Source: an uncultured Clostridia bacterium
GTDB lineage: Bacteria > Bacillota > Clostridia > Christensenellales > Borkfalkiaceae
NCBI GenBank assembly: GCA_934271725.1
Contig: CAKQSC010000010.1
Coordinates: 1 to 21,887 of the forward strand
DNA length: 21,887 nt
Reading direction: 5' to 3'
In this document: positions 7,153 through 13,808 of the stretch, one piece after another
How positions within the stretch are numbered: position 1 is the first letter of the stretch
Layout of the letters: every line of letters begins with the position of its first letter
Position numbers and translations under genes: made by a program
Notes under the pieces: model-generated
The model's input: the letters and a program-made list of their open reading frames with translations, nothing else
What the model was told of the DNA's origin: nothing
Databases searched by the model: none

Positions 7153-7608
7153 ATGAACAGTAAAGTAAAAAAGGCTTTGCCTATGATTATAGGCGTGCTT
7201 TGCGTTATCGCGGCGATGATTGCTACGGTTGGCGCGGGTATTAAAATAGAAGTGGGCGGTGTGTCTACAACGGGAACGTTTACGGACGGAATGAAAGGCG
7301 ATTACCACATTCCCGGATGGGCGGCTGCGTTTTCTTTGGGAATTATCGCTTTGATTGCGTTTGCGGCTGCAACGGTTATGCAATACCTTGATATAAAGGG
7401 CGTAAAATACGTTCTTTACGCAGGCATTGTGTGCGCGCTCGTATCGGCGTTGTTATTCTTCCTTGCAAAAACGACGTATTGTAGTTATGCCGACATTCCT
7501 TCTGAGATGGCTAAACAATGTTCTCTCGGCATCGGCGCGATATTCTCGGGCATATTTATGTTCTTGTCCGTAATCGTTGCGGGTTATGACGTAATCAAAA
7601 ACAAATAA
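7153..7608 (+). CDS. Small tetra-spanning membrane protein, unknown function (paralog 1)
   Basis: The 151-aa protein has four predicted membrane segments: about residues 8-30, 57-78, 83-104 and 125-147. A loop of about 25 residues, rich in Gly and Thr and likely extracytoplasmic, follows the first segment, and the ends are Lys-rich. The SD CGGAGG lies 9 nt before the ATG, and the gene has a perfect SigA promoter and its own terminator, so it is probably well expressed as a single gene. It shares segment layout and phrases (CALVSALLFFLAKTTY versus CAITSAVLMFLTKETF in the next gene; LGIGAIFSGI versus LGVGSILPGI) with the gene at 7723, so the two are paralogs. I do not recognise a named family and assign no function. 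Confidence 0.85.
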   Translation: MNSKVKKALPMIIGVLCVIAAMIATVGAGIKIEVGGVSTTGTFTDGMKGDYHIPGWAAAFSLGIIALIAFAAATVMQYLDIKGVKYVLYAGIVCALVSALLFFLAKTTYCSYADIPSEMAKQCSLGIGAIFSGIFMFLSVIVAGYDVIKNK

Positions 7609-7623
7609 GTTAAACAAAAAGCG

Positions 7624-7653
7624 AAAAGGCGTTCAAAAACGAACGCCTTTTTC
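7624..7653 (+). terminator. Terminator of the first membrane-protein gene
   Basis: An 11-bp stem (7624-7634 with 7641-7651) with a 6-nt loop ends in a T run. It lies just after the stop at 7608 and immediately before the next promoter. Confidence 0.88.
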
Positions 7654-7666
7654 TTATGCTCCCCGA

Positions 7667-7695
7667 TTGACGAAATATTAAAAGTAGTGTATAAT
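7667..7695 (+). promoter_or_regulatory. Consensus SigA promoter of the second membrane-protein gene
   Basis: TTGACG (7667-7672), a 17-bp spacer and TATAAT (7690-7695). The leader is only about 20 nt before the ATG and contains SD AAGGAG (7709-7714). Confidence 0.9.
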
Positions 7696-7722
7696 GTAAC
7701 AAAAAATCAAGGAGAAATAAAT

Positions 7723-8217
7723 ATGGCTAAGAAAAAGAAAGGAAAATCTTCCGCATTGCTTGCGTTTATCGCTACTCTTTTTGCGGTGGGCGCGGTCGTC
7801 GCAATGCTCGGAACGGCGGTAAGCGTCGAAACTACGATTTTAGGTAAAAAGTACAGTATCGACGCTACGGCTATCGAACTCGCTACTCAAAAAGAAACGG
7901 ATTATCCCGCAACCATATCCGCGTTTGCGATTGCTCTCGGGGCGATTCTTATGTTTTTTATGGCAACTTTTGCAAAACTTTCGGGCGCGAAAGGCGGAGG
8001 AATAATATTGTTTTTGGGCATACTCTGCGCGATAACGTCGGCGGTGTTGATGTTTTTGACGAAAGAAACGTTTGCAACCGCTCTTGCGGGAGGTAACTCA
8101 AACCTTGCAAACGAGTTGAAGAAAGTAATAAAACTCGGCGTCGGCAGTATTTTGCCGGGAATACTTCTTGCGTTGTCCGCGTTTTTCTCTGCGGTCGCGG
8201 GAGTAATTAAAAAATAA
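7723..8217 (+). CDS. Small tetra-spanning membrane protein, unknown function (paralog 2)
   Basis: The 164-aa protein starts with a strongly basic MAKKKKGKSS and has four hydrophobic segments: about residues 12-33, 66-87, 95-114 and 137-161. A soluble loop of about 30 residues lies after the first segment. The SD AAGGAG sits 8 nt upstream. The ATG at 7723 is preferred over the in-frame ATG at 7687, which would lie inside the promoter. It is paralogous to the gene at 7153, with the same layout and similar last two segments. Each gene has a separate promoter and terminator, so they are duplicated transcription units rather than an operon. Function unknown. Confidence 0.85.
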   Translation: MAKKKKGKSSALLAFIATLFAVGAVVAMLGTAVSVETTILGKKYSIDATAIELATQKETDYPATISAFAIALGAILMFFMATFAKLSGAKGGGIILFLGILCAITSAVLMFLTKETFATALAGGNSNLANELKKVIKLGVGSILPGILLALSAFFSAVAGVIKK

Positions 8218-8232
8218 TATCGGTTAAAACTT

Positions 8233-8267
8233 TAACGGGGCGGTCGCAAGTTGCAACCGCCCCGTTA
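8233..8267 (+). terminator. Terminator of the second membrane-protein gene
   Basis: A GC-rich stem of about 12 bp (8233-8244 with 8256-8267) is followed by ATTTTG. It lies 15 bp after the stop at 8217. Confidence 0.75.
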
Positions 8268-8277
8268 TTTTGTCGTT

Positions 8278-8310
8278 TAACGGCGTTTTTAAAAGAAATA
8301 AACGCCGTTA
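8278..8310. repeat. Inverted repeat (hairpin) after the terminator
   Basis: TAACGGCGTTT (8278-8288) pairs perfectly with 8300-8310 across an 11-nt loop. Part of the loop and arm (8284-8302) recurs as a 19-bp direct repeat at 8540-8558. Confidence 0.6.
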
Positions 8311-8358
8311 TCTTCGGCTGTCGACGTGCGACGAAAGGATTGAAAATAAAATATGAAT

Positions 8359-8405
8359 CAATCCCCCACCGTCTTGCGACGGAGCCCCCTTTGCACAAGG
8401 GAGCC
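8359..8405. repeat. 47-bp dispersed hairpin repeat, copy 1
   Basis: A GC-rich unit contains two small hairpins: CCGTC-TTGC-GACGG and CCCTT-TGCAC-AAGGG. A second copy with two substitutions follows at 8433-8479. It resembles the short palindromic intergenic repeats common in gut Clostridia, which is an inference from memory rather than a search. Confidence 0.8.
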
Positions 8406-8432
8406 TTGATTAGGGATTGGATTATATAAAGG

Positions 8433-8479
8433 CAATCCTCCACCGTCTTGCGTCGGAGCCCCCTTTGCACAAGGGAGCC
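8433..8479. repeat. 47-bp dispersed hairpin repeat, copy 2
   Basis: Same orientation as copy 1 and separated from it by 27 bp. Of 47 positions 45 match. One change (A to T in the first hairpin arm) weakens the first stem by a base pair. The region 8218-8591 has no gene and is made up of these repeats, the flanking direct repeats and terminators. Confidence 0.8.
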
Positions 8480-8559
8480 GAATATGAGTAAAGAAATCTC
8501 TCGCCGATTGCCCGTTCGGATAAGAAATCCTTTAAATACCGTTTTTAAAAGAAATAAAA

Positions 8560-8583
8560 AAGGGCGTTCCGACGAACGCCCTT
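8560..8583 (-). terminator. Terminator of the radC-gltX-yhbY operon
   Basis: A perfect 10-bp stem (8560-8569 with 8574-8583) with a 4-nt loop is followed on the minus strand by TTTTTTATTT. It lies 8 bp past the yhbY stop. Confidence 0.88.
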
Positions 8584-8591
8584 AAACGGTT

Positions 8592-8885
8592 TTATAATTC
8601 TATGTGTTTAACGCCCTCTTTGTCGCTTACGCGGTAAAGAACGACTTTCTTGCCGATTGCTATAACGAATTCCGCGTTCAGTTTTTCCGCTAAAATATCG
8701 CCCGCTTCTTTCGGCGAAAATTCGCAATTTTCAAGTACGTTTATTTTTATGAGTTCGCGGTTATTAAGCGCTTTGTCGAAAGAGTTTAAAACTTCTTCGT
8801 CAATGCCGTTTTTGCCCACCTGTCCTACGGGCGAAAGGTTGCTTGCAAGCCCTTTTAACACGCTACGCTGTTTAGAAGTCAACAT
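8592..8885 (-). CDS. yhbY: YhbY-family RNA-binding protein (CRM domain)
   Basis: The 97-aa protein is a single CRM/YhbY domain: MLTSKQRSVLKGLASNL at the start, VGKNGIDEEVLNSF for the GxxG-like RNA-contact loop region, and GKKVVLYR near the end. YhbY proteins bind pre-50S ribosomal particles. The ATG at 8885 is chosen because SD AAGGAG (plus 8891-8896) lies 5 nt upstream and MLT(S/G)KQR is the usual family start. An in-frame GTG at 8891 would overlap the SD. It follows gltX with a 2-bp gap and ends at a strong terminator. Confidence 0.93.
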   Translation of the reverse strand: MLTSKQRSVLKGLASNLSPVGQVGKNGIDEEVLNSFDKALNNRELIKINVLENCEFSPKEAGDILAEKLNAEFVIAIGKKVVLYRVSDKEGVKHIEL

Positions 8886-8887
8886 AA

Positions 8888-10339
8888 TCACTCCTTATTA
8901 AGTAAGTTTATAGCGAAATCCATACGCTTAATAGTTTCTTTTTTGCCTATGATGTCCGCTATTTCCATAACACCGCCGGCGGTGCTTTCTTTGCCCGAGA
9001 TCGCCACTCTTACGCACCAGAAAATCTGCCCCGTTTTCATTCCTTTTTTCTCGACCAACTTCATAAGTTCGTCGTGAACGTTGTCGAAAGTCCATTCGGT
9101 GATATTATTAAGCACTTCGCGCGCTTCGGGCAAAACGGCTTTCGCTATTTCTTTGTCCGTTTTCATTTTTTTGTGGAAATAAAGGTCGCTTGAAAACTCG
9201 CCGTATTCGCAAAGATAATCCATTTTTTCGGGAATCTCGCTGAAAATCTCTATTCTCGGTTTAAGCACGGGAATCATTTTTTTAAGGTCGTATTTACCGT
9301 AGCACTTGCTCTTTTTATAAAACGGCTCCGCATACTCCAAGAACTCTTCGTCGCTCATCGCCTTTATATATTCGCCCGAAAGCCAACGCATTTTGACCTC
9401 GTCGAATATAGAGGGCGATTTTGAAATGCCGTCAAGCGAAAACTTTTCCACAAGTTCCGGAAGGCTCATTTTTTCTTCGTTGCCTTTGGGGCTCCAACCT
9501 AGAAGCGCGATATAGTTTACTATCGCCTGTTTTACGTAACCCTTTTCCACGAAATCCTGATAACTCGCGTCGCCGTAACGTTTGGAAAGTTTTCTCGTTG
9601 CGTCTTTCATTATGGGCGGTAAGTGAATGTATACGGGGCGTTCCCAACCGAACGCGTCGTACATAAGGTTGTATTTCGGGGTGCTTGACAGATATTCCGA
9701 ACCTCTTATGACGTAGTTTATCGCCATAAGGTGGTCGTCTATTACGTTTGCGAAGTTATAAGTCGGCATACCGTCGCTTTTGATAAGAATCCCGTCCTCT
9801 ATTTCTTTATAGTCGACGTCTATCTCGCCGTAAACCAAATCTACGTAACTGCCCGTACCCTCGGTGGGGACGTTCTGACGAATTACGTACGGGCAACCGC
9901 TGTCCAACTTTGCCTGTATTTCTTCTTTACTTAAATTAAGGCAATGCTTGTCGTACTTTGCGTTGCCGTTTTCGTCTTTAAGAGATTCTAGCCGTTCTTT
10001 GTCGCAGAAACAATAATACGCGCCCCCGAGTTCGACGAGTTTCTTCGCGTATTCGAGATATATTTCTTTTCTTTCGCTCTGAATATACGGTCCGTAGTTT
10101 CCCCCTACGTCCGGTCCCTCGTCGTACATAATACCGCTGTCGCGCATGGTATGGTAAATTATGTCTACCGAGCCGTCTACGTATCTCGCCTGATCGGTGT
10201 CCTCTATTCTCAAAATGAAATCGCCGTGTCTTTGTTTTGCGAAAAGATAGCCGTATAACGCCGTCCGCAGTCCGCCGATGTGAAGATAACCCGTGGGACT
10301 TGGCGCAAATCTTGTTCTTACTCTCTTGTCAGAATCCAT
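8888..10339 (-). CDS. gltX: Glutamyl-tRNA synthetase
   Basis: The 483-aa class I synthetase has RFAPSPTGYLHIGGLRTALY at residues about 10-29, containing the HIGH-type signature HIGG. It has the ATP-loop KMSKS counterpart KLSKR, in KDATRKLSKRYGDAS, and a C-terminal anticodon-binding helical domain. It charges tRNA-Glu (and in many Bacillota tRNA-Gln, later amidated). The start overlaps the radC-like gene by 11 bp, with a GGAG upstream. Full-length for the family; I see no internal disruption. It sits second in the operon radC-gltX-yhbY. Confidence 0.97.
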   Translation of the reverse strand: MDSDKRVRTRFAPSPTGYLHIGGLRTALYGYLFAKQRHGDFILRIEDTDQARYVDGSVDIIYHTMRDSGIMYDEGPDVGGNYGPYIQSERKEIYLEYAKKLVELGGAYYCFCDKERLESLKDENGNAKYDKHCLNLSKEEIQAKLDSGCPYVIRQNVPTEGTGSYVDLVYGEIDVDYKEIEDGILIKSDGMPTYNFANVIDDHLMAINYVIRGSEYLSSTPKYNLMYDAFGWERPVYIHLPPIMKDATRKLSKRYGDASYQDFVEKGYVKQAIVNYIALLGWSPKGNEEKMSLPELVEKFSLDGISKSPSIFDEVKMRWLSGEYIKAMSDEEFLEYAEPFYKKSKCYGKYDLKKMIPVLKPRIEIFSEIPEKMDYLCEYGEFSSDLYFHKKMKTDKEIAKAVLPEAREVLNNITEWTFDNVHDELMKLVEKKGMKTGQIFWCVRVAISGKESTAGGVMEIADIIGKKETIKRMDFAINLLNKE

Positions 10340-11450
10340 ATTTATCCGCTCCGTCTAATATTTCTTTATACACGTCTTTGTCCGACGTTTTTTTCTTTCG
10401 GGGCTGTTCTTCCCCGTCGTTTTGCGGTTTTTTAGCCCGCTCTTCCGCTTTTTCTTTTGCCTTTTCGGCGCGTTTTTGCCGTTCTTCTTCCTTTTTGCGT
10501 TTTATTTCCGCAAGCGGGTCGAGCGCTTTGAAATAATCGGGATATTCCACCGCGAGTTTTGCAAACGCGTCGTTATCCACCTTTTCGCTGTCAAGCGGTT
10601 TTTCTTTTTTCTTGAAAGGGAAAAGTTTATCTCCGTCCATAAGTTTTTGCGGAAACCTGCACGTTTCTAATCGTTTAGACAATCCCGATAAATTGAAACT
10701 TAAATAACTGTGGTTGCATATTATGCAGAAATCCACCAACTTTACCCCTAAATCCGCAGTATGATATAAAATCTTTTTATAGCAGAATATATCGTCTATT
10801 GACGTGTTGGGATCGTCCGTCGGGTGGTTGTGCGCTACGAGAAGGTATTTCGTGTTGCCTATTTTCATAATGTTTTTGAGAATGGGCACGGAAAGTCTTA
10901 CTCTGTCCGGATCGTTTAAAGTATAAATCAACTTTGACATTACCGTTTTGTCTTCCGTTGCGGTAATGTAAAAAATATGCTCGTTTCTGTGCCCGCCGAA
11001 CTCTTTTATAAGCATTTTACACTCGTCCTGTAAATTGAGTTTTCTGCCTTTGTGTTGAGTGTACAGTTTGCTTTCTATCATCGCGTACGTTTTAAGATAC
11101 GCCACCATGCTTTCCGTTACGCCCTCTACTTCCAGAAGGTCTTGCGGTTCCGCCTCGAAAATATTTCTTATGCAGGAAAACCTCGTCATAAGTTTGTGCG
11201 CGACGGGGTTGGTGTTCACCCTCGGCATGGCGTTGAAAAGAATGAGTTCCAAAAGTTCGTGGTCTTTGAAACTCTGCGGATAGTTGAGGTATCTGTCGAC
11301 GACTCTTTTTCGGTGCCCGTCGTGGTCGTAAACCTCTTTTCTTTCGATTTTATCTCTGACGACGGCAAGTATCTCGTCCGAAACGTTGGCATCGTCCGTT
11401 AAATCCGTTTGCGATTGAATTGTTTTATCCCCTATCGTATCGCCGTTCAT
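10329..11450 (-). CDS. RadC-like JAB/MPN-domain protein with long charged C-terminal tail
   Basis: The 373-aa protein has an N-terminal UPF0758/HhH region (FKDHELLELILFNAMPR, then LLEVEGVTESM). A RadC-type JAB domain follows with an intact JAMM metal motif, HNH then S and D at the expected spacing in AHNHPTDDPNTSIDD. A tail of about 70 residues is very rich in Lys, Glu and Arg and probably forms a charged helix or coiled coil. RadC proteins are typically about 220-230 aa, so both a 40-residue N-terminal extension and the tail are extra. The family's biochemical role is still unclear, and the name reflects an old radiation-resistance association. Start: ATG 11450 (or 11459); the promoter -10 ends 7 nt upstream of 11450 and no SD is present. 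Upstream open frame to 11780 overlaps pepV antisense and is ignored. It overlaps gltX by 11 bp. Confidence 0.88.
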   Translation of the reverse strand: MNGDTIGDKTIQSQTDLTDDANVSDEILAVVRDKIERKEVYDHDGHRKRVVDRYLNYPQSFKDHELLELILFNAMPRVNTNPVAHKLMTRFSCIRNIFEAEPQDLLEVEGVTESMVAYLKTYAMIESKLYTQHKGRKLNLQDECKMLIKEFGGHRNEHIFYITATEDKTVMSKLIYTLNDPDRVRLSVPILKNIMKIGNTKYLLVAHNHPTDDPNTSIDDIFCYKKILYHTADLGVKLVDFCIICNHSYLSFNLSGLSKRLETCRFPQKLMDGDKLFPFKKKEKPLDSEKVDNDAFAKLAVEYPDYFKALDPLAEIKRKKEEERQKRAEKAKEKAEERAKKPQNDGEEQPRKKKTSDKDVYKEILDGADKYGF

Positions 11451-11457
11451 AATTAAC

Positions 11458-11485
11458 ATTATACAACAATTTGCGAAAAAATCAA
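11458..11485 (-). promoter_or_regulatory. SigA promoter of radC-gltX-yhbY
   Basis: On the minus strand there is TTGATT (11480-11485), a 16-bp spacer and TATAAT (11458-11463). Only 7 nt separate the -10 box from ATG 11450, implying a leaderless transcript. It is divergent from and almost abuts the pepV promoter. Confidence 0.75.
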
Positions 11486-11493
11486 ATAAAATA

Positions 11494-11522
11494 TTGCAAT
11501 TCTTTCCGTTTTGTAATAATAT
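11494..11522 (+). promoter_or_regulatory. SigA promoter of the pepV-like gene
   Basis: TTGCAA (11494-11499), a 17-bp spacer and TAATAT (11517-11522), followed by SD AAGGAG (11533-11538) and ATG 11544. Confidence 0.65.
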
Positions 11523-11543
11523 ATAACGTAATAAGGAGTAATT

Positions 11544-12821
11544 ATGGACGATTTGGAAATTAAGTATGCGGAAGTAATAAACGACCTGAAAGGTTGGGTA
11601 AAAATAAACAGCGTCGAGGGGGCGCCCGAAAAGGACGCGCCGTTCGGAAAAGCCGTTAAAGACGCGCTTGTTTACGGTTTGAGCGTTGCGGAAAAATACG
11701 GGTTCGACGTTATAAATTACGATAACTATGTCGGCGAAGCCGTTTGGGGCGAGGGCGACGAAATAGGAATTATAGGACATTCCGATATAGTCCCCGCTGG
11801 CGACGGTTGGGATACCGATCCGTTTACGCTCACCCTTAAAGACGGTAAACTGTACGGCAGAGGAACGACGGACGATAAAGGTCCTACCCTTTGCTGTTTA
11901 TACGCTATGAAACAACTTAAAGATGAGGGTTTTAAGCCTAAAAAGAAGATACGTTTCATAATAGGTTGCAACGAAGAAACGGGTTGGGGCGACGTGGATT
12001 ATTTCGGCAAAGTAACGAAGTTTCCTAAGTACGGATTTTCTCCGGACGGAGATTTCCCCGTAGTGTTTGCCGAAAAAGGTCCCAACGAAATAATCTTTAA
12101 ATACGATTTGGGAAAGAATACGTCCGTTAAAAGTTTCGTCGGCGGAACGGTTGTGAACGCCGTTTGCGGTAAATGTTCGTTCAAAGCGAAAATCGACGAA
12201 AAGTTGCTTGAAAAGCACGGCCTTACGGTTGAAAACGGCGAAATCGTTTCGATAGGCAAAACGGCGCACGGCAGTATGCCCGAAAAAGGCAGAAACGCAA
12301 TTCTTCCCGCATTAAAATATCTTGCGGATATCGGCGAAAACGTAACCCCCCTTATCGAATATCTTTTCGACGACAAGTTAAACCTTCAAAAAGTGAAAAG
12401 CGTTGCGGGCAACGTTACTATGTCCCCCGACCTTATTTCTTTAAACGGTACCGTTCTTACGATAAACGTAGATTTCAGAGTTCCCGCGGAGCATATGCTG
12501 GAAGAGTTTATTCCTTCCTTCGATAAAATGAACGTGCCGTATACCGCGATAAAGAAAAGAGATCCCCTTTACGTTCCGAAAGACGATCCGTTCGTGGTAA
12601 CTCTTATAAACGCCTATAACAAAGCGACGGGCGAGAAAAAGGAACCCGTAAGTCAATGCGGAGGAACGTTCGCTTCCGTATTTGAAAGGGGTTGCGCGTT
12701 CGGTCCCGAGTTCGACGGACGGTCTAACAATATTCACGAACCGAACGAATATCTTCCTCTTGCAGAACTCGACGCGATGATAAAAATATACAAACAAGCG
12801 ATAAAGGATTTATGTGAATAA
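11544..12821 (+). CDS. pepV: M20-family dipeptidase (PepV/Sapep type)
   Basis: The 425-aa zinc peptidase has metal and catalytic motifs in order: IGHSDIVPAGDGW with H79 and D81, YGRGTTDDKGP with the bridging Asp near 110-111, and CNEETGWGD with glutamates at 144-145. A lid/dimerisation-type insert and a C-terminal half with HGSMPEKG and NIHEPNEY complete the fold. PepV/Sapep enzymes cleave dipeptides, including beta-Ala- or D-Ala-containing ones, in the cytoplasm. A strong SD (AAGGAG) sits 5 nt before the ATG. The length is somewhat shorter than the roughly 470 residues usual for PepV, so a reduced lid domain is likely. It is cotranscribed with the NfeD-like gene, which starts 3 bp downstream. 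Confidence 0.9.
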   Translation: MDDLEIKYAEVINDLKGWVKINSVEGAPEKDAPFGKAVKDALVYGLSVAEKYGFDVINYDNYVGEAVWGEGDEIGIIGHSDIVPAGDGWDTDPFTLTLKDGKLYGRGTTDDKGPTLCCLYAMKQLKDEGFKPKKKIRFIIGCNEETGWGDVDYFGKVTKFPKYGFSPDGDFPVVFAEKGPNEIIFKYDLGKNTSVKSFVGGTVVNAVCGKCSFKAKIDEKLLEKHGLTVENGEIVSIGKTAHGSMPEKGRNAILPALKYLADIGENVTPLIEYLFDDKLNLQKVKSVAGNVTMSPDLISLNGTVLTINVDFRVPAEHMLEEFIPSFDKMNVPYTAIKKRDPLYVPKDDPFVVTLINAYNKATGEKKEPVSQCGGTFASVFERGCAFGPEFDGRSNNIHEPNEYLPLAELDAMIKIYKQAIKDLCE

Positions 12822-12824
12822 ATC

Positions 12825-13253
12825 ATGAATTACTGGCCTTTGGTATGGCTTGGGATTTTTATTATATGTTGCGTTTTTGAAAAAGTCCTTCCGTACCGCT
12901 ATGCGATATGCGGTGCGATTTCGGCGTTCGCGTGCATCATAATTTCTCTTTGCGACGTTTATTACGTGTGGCAGATAGTAACTTTTATATGCCTTAACGT
13001 TTTGATAGTCGTCTCGGCGCGACAAATTATTATTCGGGCGTTATACCTTCTTAAATGCGCAATGCGCGGAAAATCTCTCGTCGGCAGACAATTTACTTTA
13101 AGAAAACCTATAACTTACGCTAGCGCGGGCAAAGTAAGAATAGACGGACACAACTGGCCCGCTTATTCATCGGAAGAAAAGGAAATCCCCGTCGGCGCGG
13201 TTGTGGAAGTGGTTGAAGTCAGGTGGCTACACGTACTTGTCAAGGAAGTATAA
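12825..13253 (+). CDS. NfeD-like membrane protein
   Basis: The 142-aa protein has an N-terminal membrane part with three hydrophobic segments (about residues 5-20, 26-44, 47-68). It is followed by an OB-like NfeD C-terminal domain (about 78-142: GKSLVGRQFTLRKPI, GKVRIDGHNWPA, IPVGAVVEVVEVRWLHVLV). NfeD proteins usually partner with SPFH/flotillin-like proteins in membrane organisation. No SPFH gene is found in the window, so this one is either an orphan or acts with a distant partner. It starts 3 bp after pepV ends without a clear own SD, so translation is probably coupled. Confidence 0.82.
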   Translation: MNYWPLVWLGIFIICCVFEKVLPYRYAICGAISAFACIIISLCDVYYVWQIVTFICLNVLIVVSARQIIIRALYLLKCAMRGKSLVGRQFTLRKPITYASAGKVRIDGHNWPAYSSEEKEIPVGAVVEVVEVRWLHVLVKEV

Positions 13254-13416
13254 AAACCGTTTGCCCGATTTGGGGAAACGTACCTTTTTCGCAAATCGAG
13301 AGTGCGTCGCTTTTCGCGGTTTTGTATTTTTTGCCGTTACCACACCTTTATCGCGTTTTTGCGCTTTTCGCCGTTCAGTCGCAACGTTTATGCTTTTGCC
13401 GTTCGTAAAGACCTTG

Positions 13417-13672
13417 TCAGGCGGTTAAAAACTGACTGTTGTAAAGTTCCGCGTACAATCCGTTTTTCGCAAGCAGTTCGTTTATACGTTTTGCCGAAAC
13501 GAGCGCGCGCGGAGCGATCATAAAAATCATCGCAAGCATCATAAACGAACTTATTATCTGCATGCCGTAAGACATAAACACGACCATATCCGCAAACAAC
13601 GCCGAAACATCTGTAAGATTTGCGGAGTTTATAACGACCGCGCCTATCCGGTATACGGCAAGCGCGGTCGCG
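13417..13672 (-). pseudogene. ABC exporter remnant lacking its nucleotide-binding domain
   Basis: On the minus strand, from about 13672 down to the TGA at 13417-13419, the frame reads like the last transmembrane part of an ABC multidrug-type exporter (ADMVVFMSYGMQIISSFMML, then RALVSAKRINELL). It then jumps directly to the usual extreme C-terminus of such proteins (LLAKNGLYAELYNSQF). The whole ATPase domain, about 250 residues with Walker A, signature and Walker B, is missing between RINE and LLAKNG. Upstream of NATALAVY the frame hits a stop within a few bases, at the point where the dispersed repeat begins. No SD or start is seen; a TTG at 13599 is unconvincing. I read it as a decayed gene after internal deletion. 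A functional small membrane peptide is unlikely. Confidence 0.8.
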
Positions 13673-13678
13673 TTTTAC

Positions 13679-13752
13679 CGTACCGCAAAAGAGGATTTGT
13701 AAAAAAGCGGGTATATATCGACGTTTTGGCAGGGCTCCCGTCATTGTTGTCC
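13679..13752 (+). repeat. Dispersed degenerate repeat, copy A
   Basis: It aligns along about 70 bp with 21148-21217. Shared blocks include TTTGTAAAA and CGTTTTGGCAG in the same order and spacing, and the parts in between differ at scattered positions. It abuts the truncated 5' side of the ABC remnant. The rest of 13254-13808 shows no gene besides this and the remnant. Confidence 0.65.
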
Positions 13753-13763
13753 TACATAAACCG

Positions 13764-13794
13764 CGCCCCCGAAAGCAAATCGCTTTCGGGGGCG
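13764..13794. terminator. Strong bidirectional terminator-like hairpin
   Basis: A perfect 13-bp stem (13764-13776 with 13782-13794) with a 5-nt loop. On the plus side it is followed by TTATCTTTT. On the minus side it lies 14 bp past the stop of the gene at 13809-14261 but with a poor T run. Confidence 0.7.
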
Positions 13795-13808
13795 TTATCT
13801 TTTGGCTT

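Larger units (their letters stand above)
8284..8558. repeat. 19-bp direct repeats bounding the repeat-rich intergenic segment
   Basis: The same 19 bases (starting CGTTTTTAAAAG) occur at 8284-8302 and 8540-8558, bracketing the two 47-bp hairpin repeats. Both sit on hairpins of flanking terminator-like structures, so they may be a terminator-associated motif rather than target duplications. Confidence 0.5.

Noticed and set aside
8359..8479. CRISPR-like repeat-spacer-repeat
   Set aside because: There are only two 47-bp units with a 27-bp gap, each with internal hairpins, and no cas genes; it is a dispersed intergenic repeat.
8886..8891. GTG start for yhbY at 8891
   Set aside because: It would overlap the SD; ATG 8885 has the right spacing and the family N-terminus.
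11451..11780. Upstream extension of the radC-like frame
   Set aside because: It runs antisense through the pepV start and beyond both promoters; codon content is not protein-like.
13254..13416. Overlapping short plus-strand frames after the NfeD-like gene
   Set aside because: Arg/Phe-rich readings in all frames with no SD; they look like decayed DNA.
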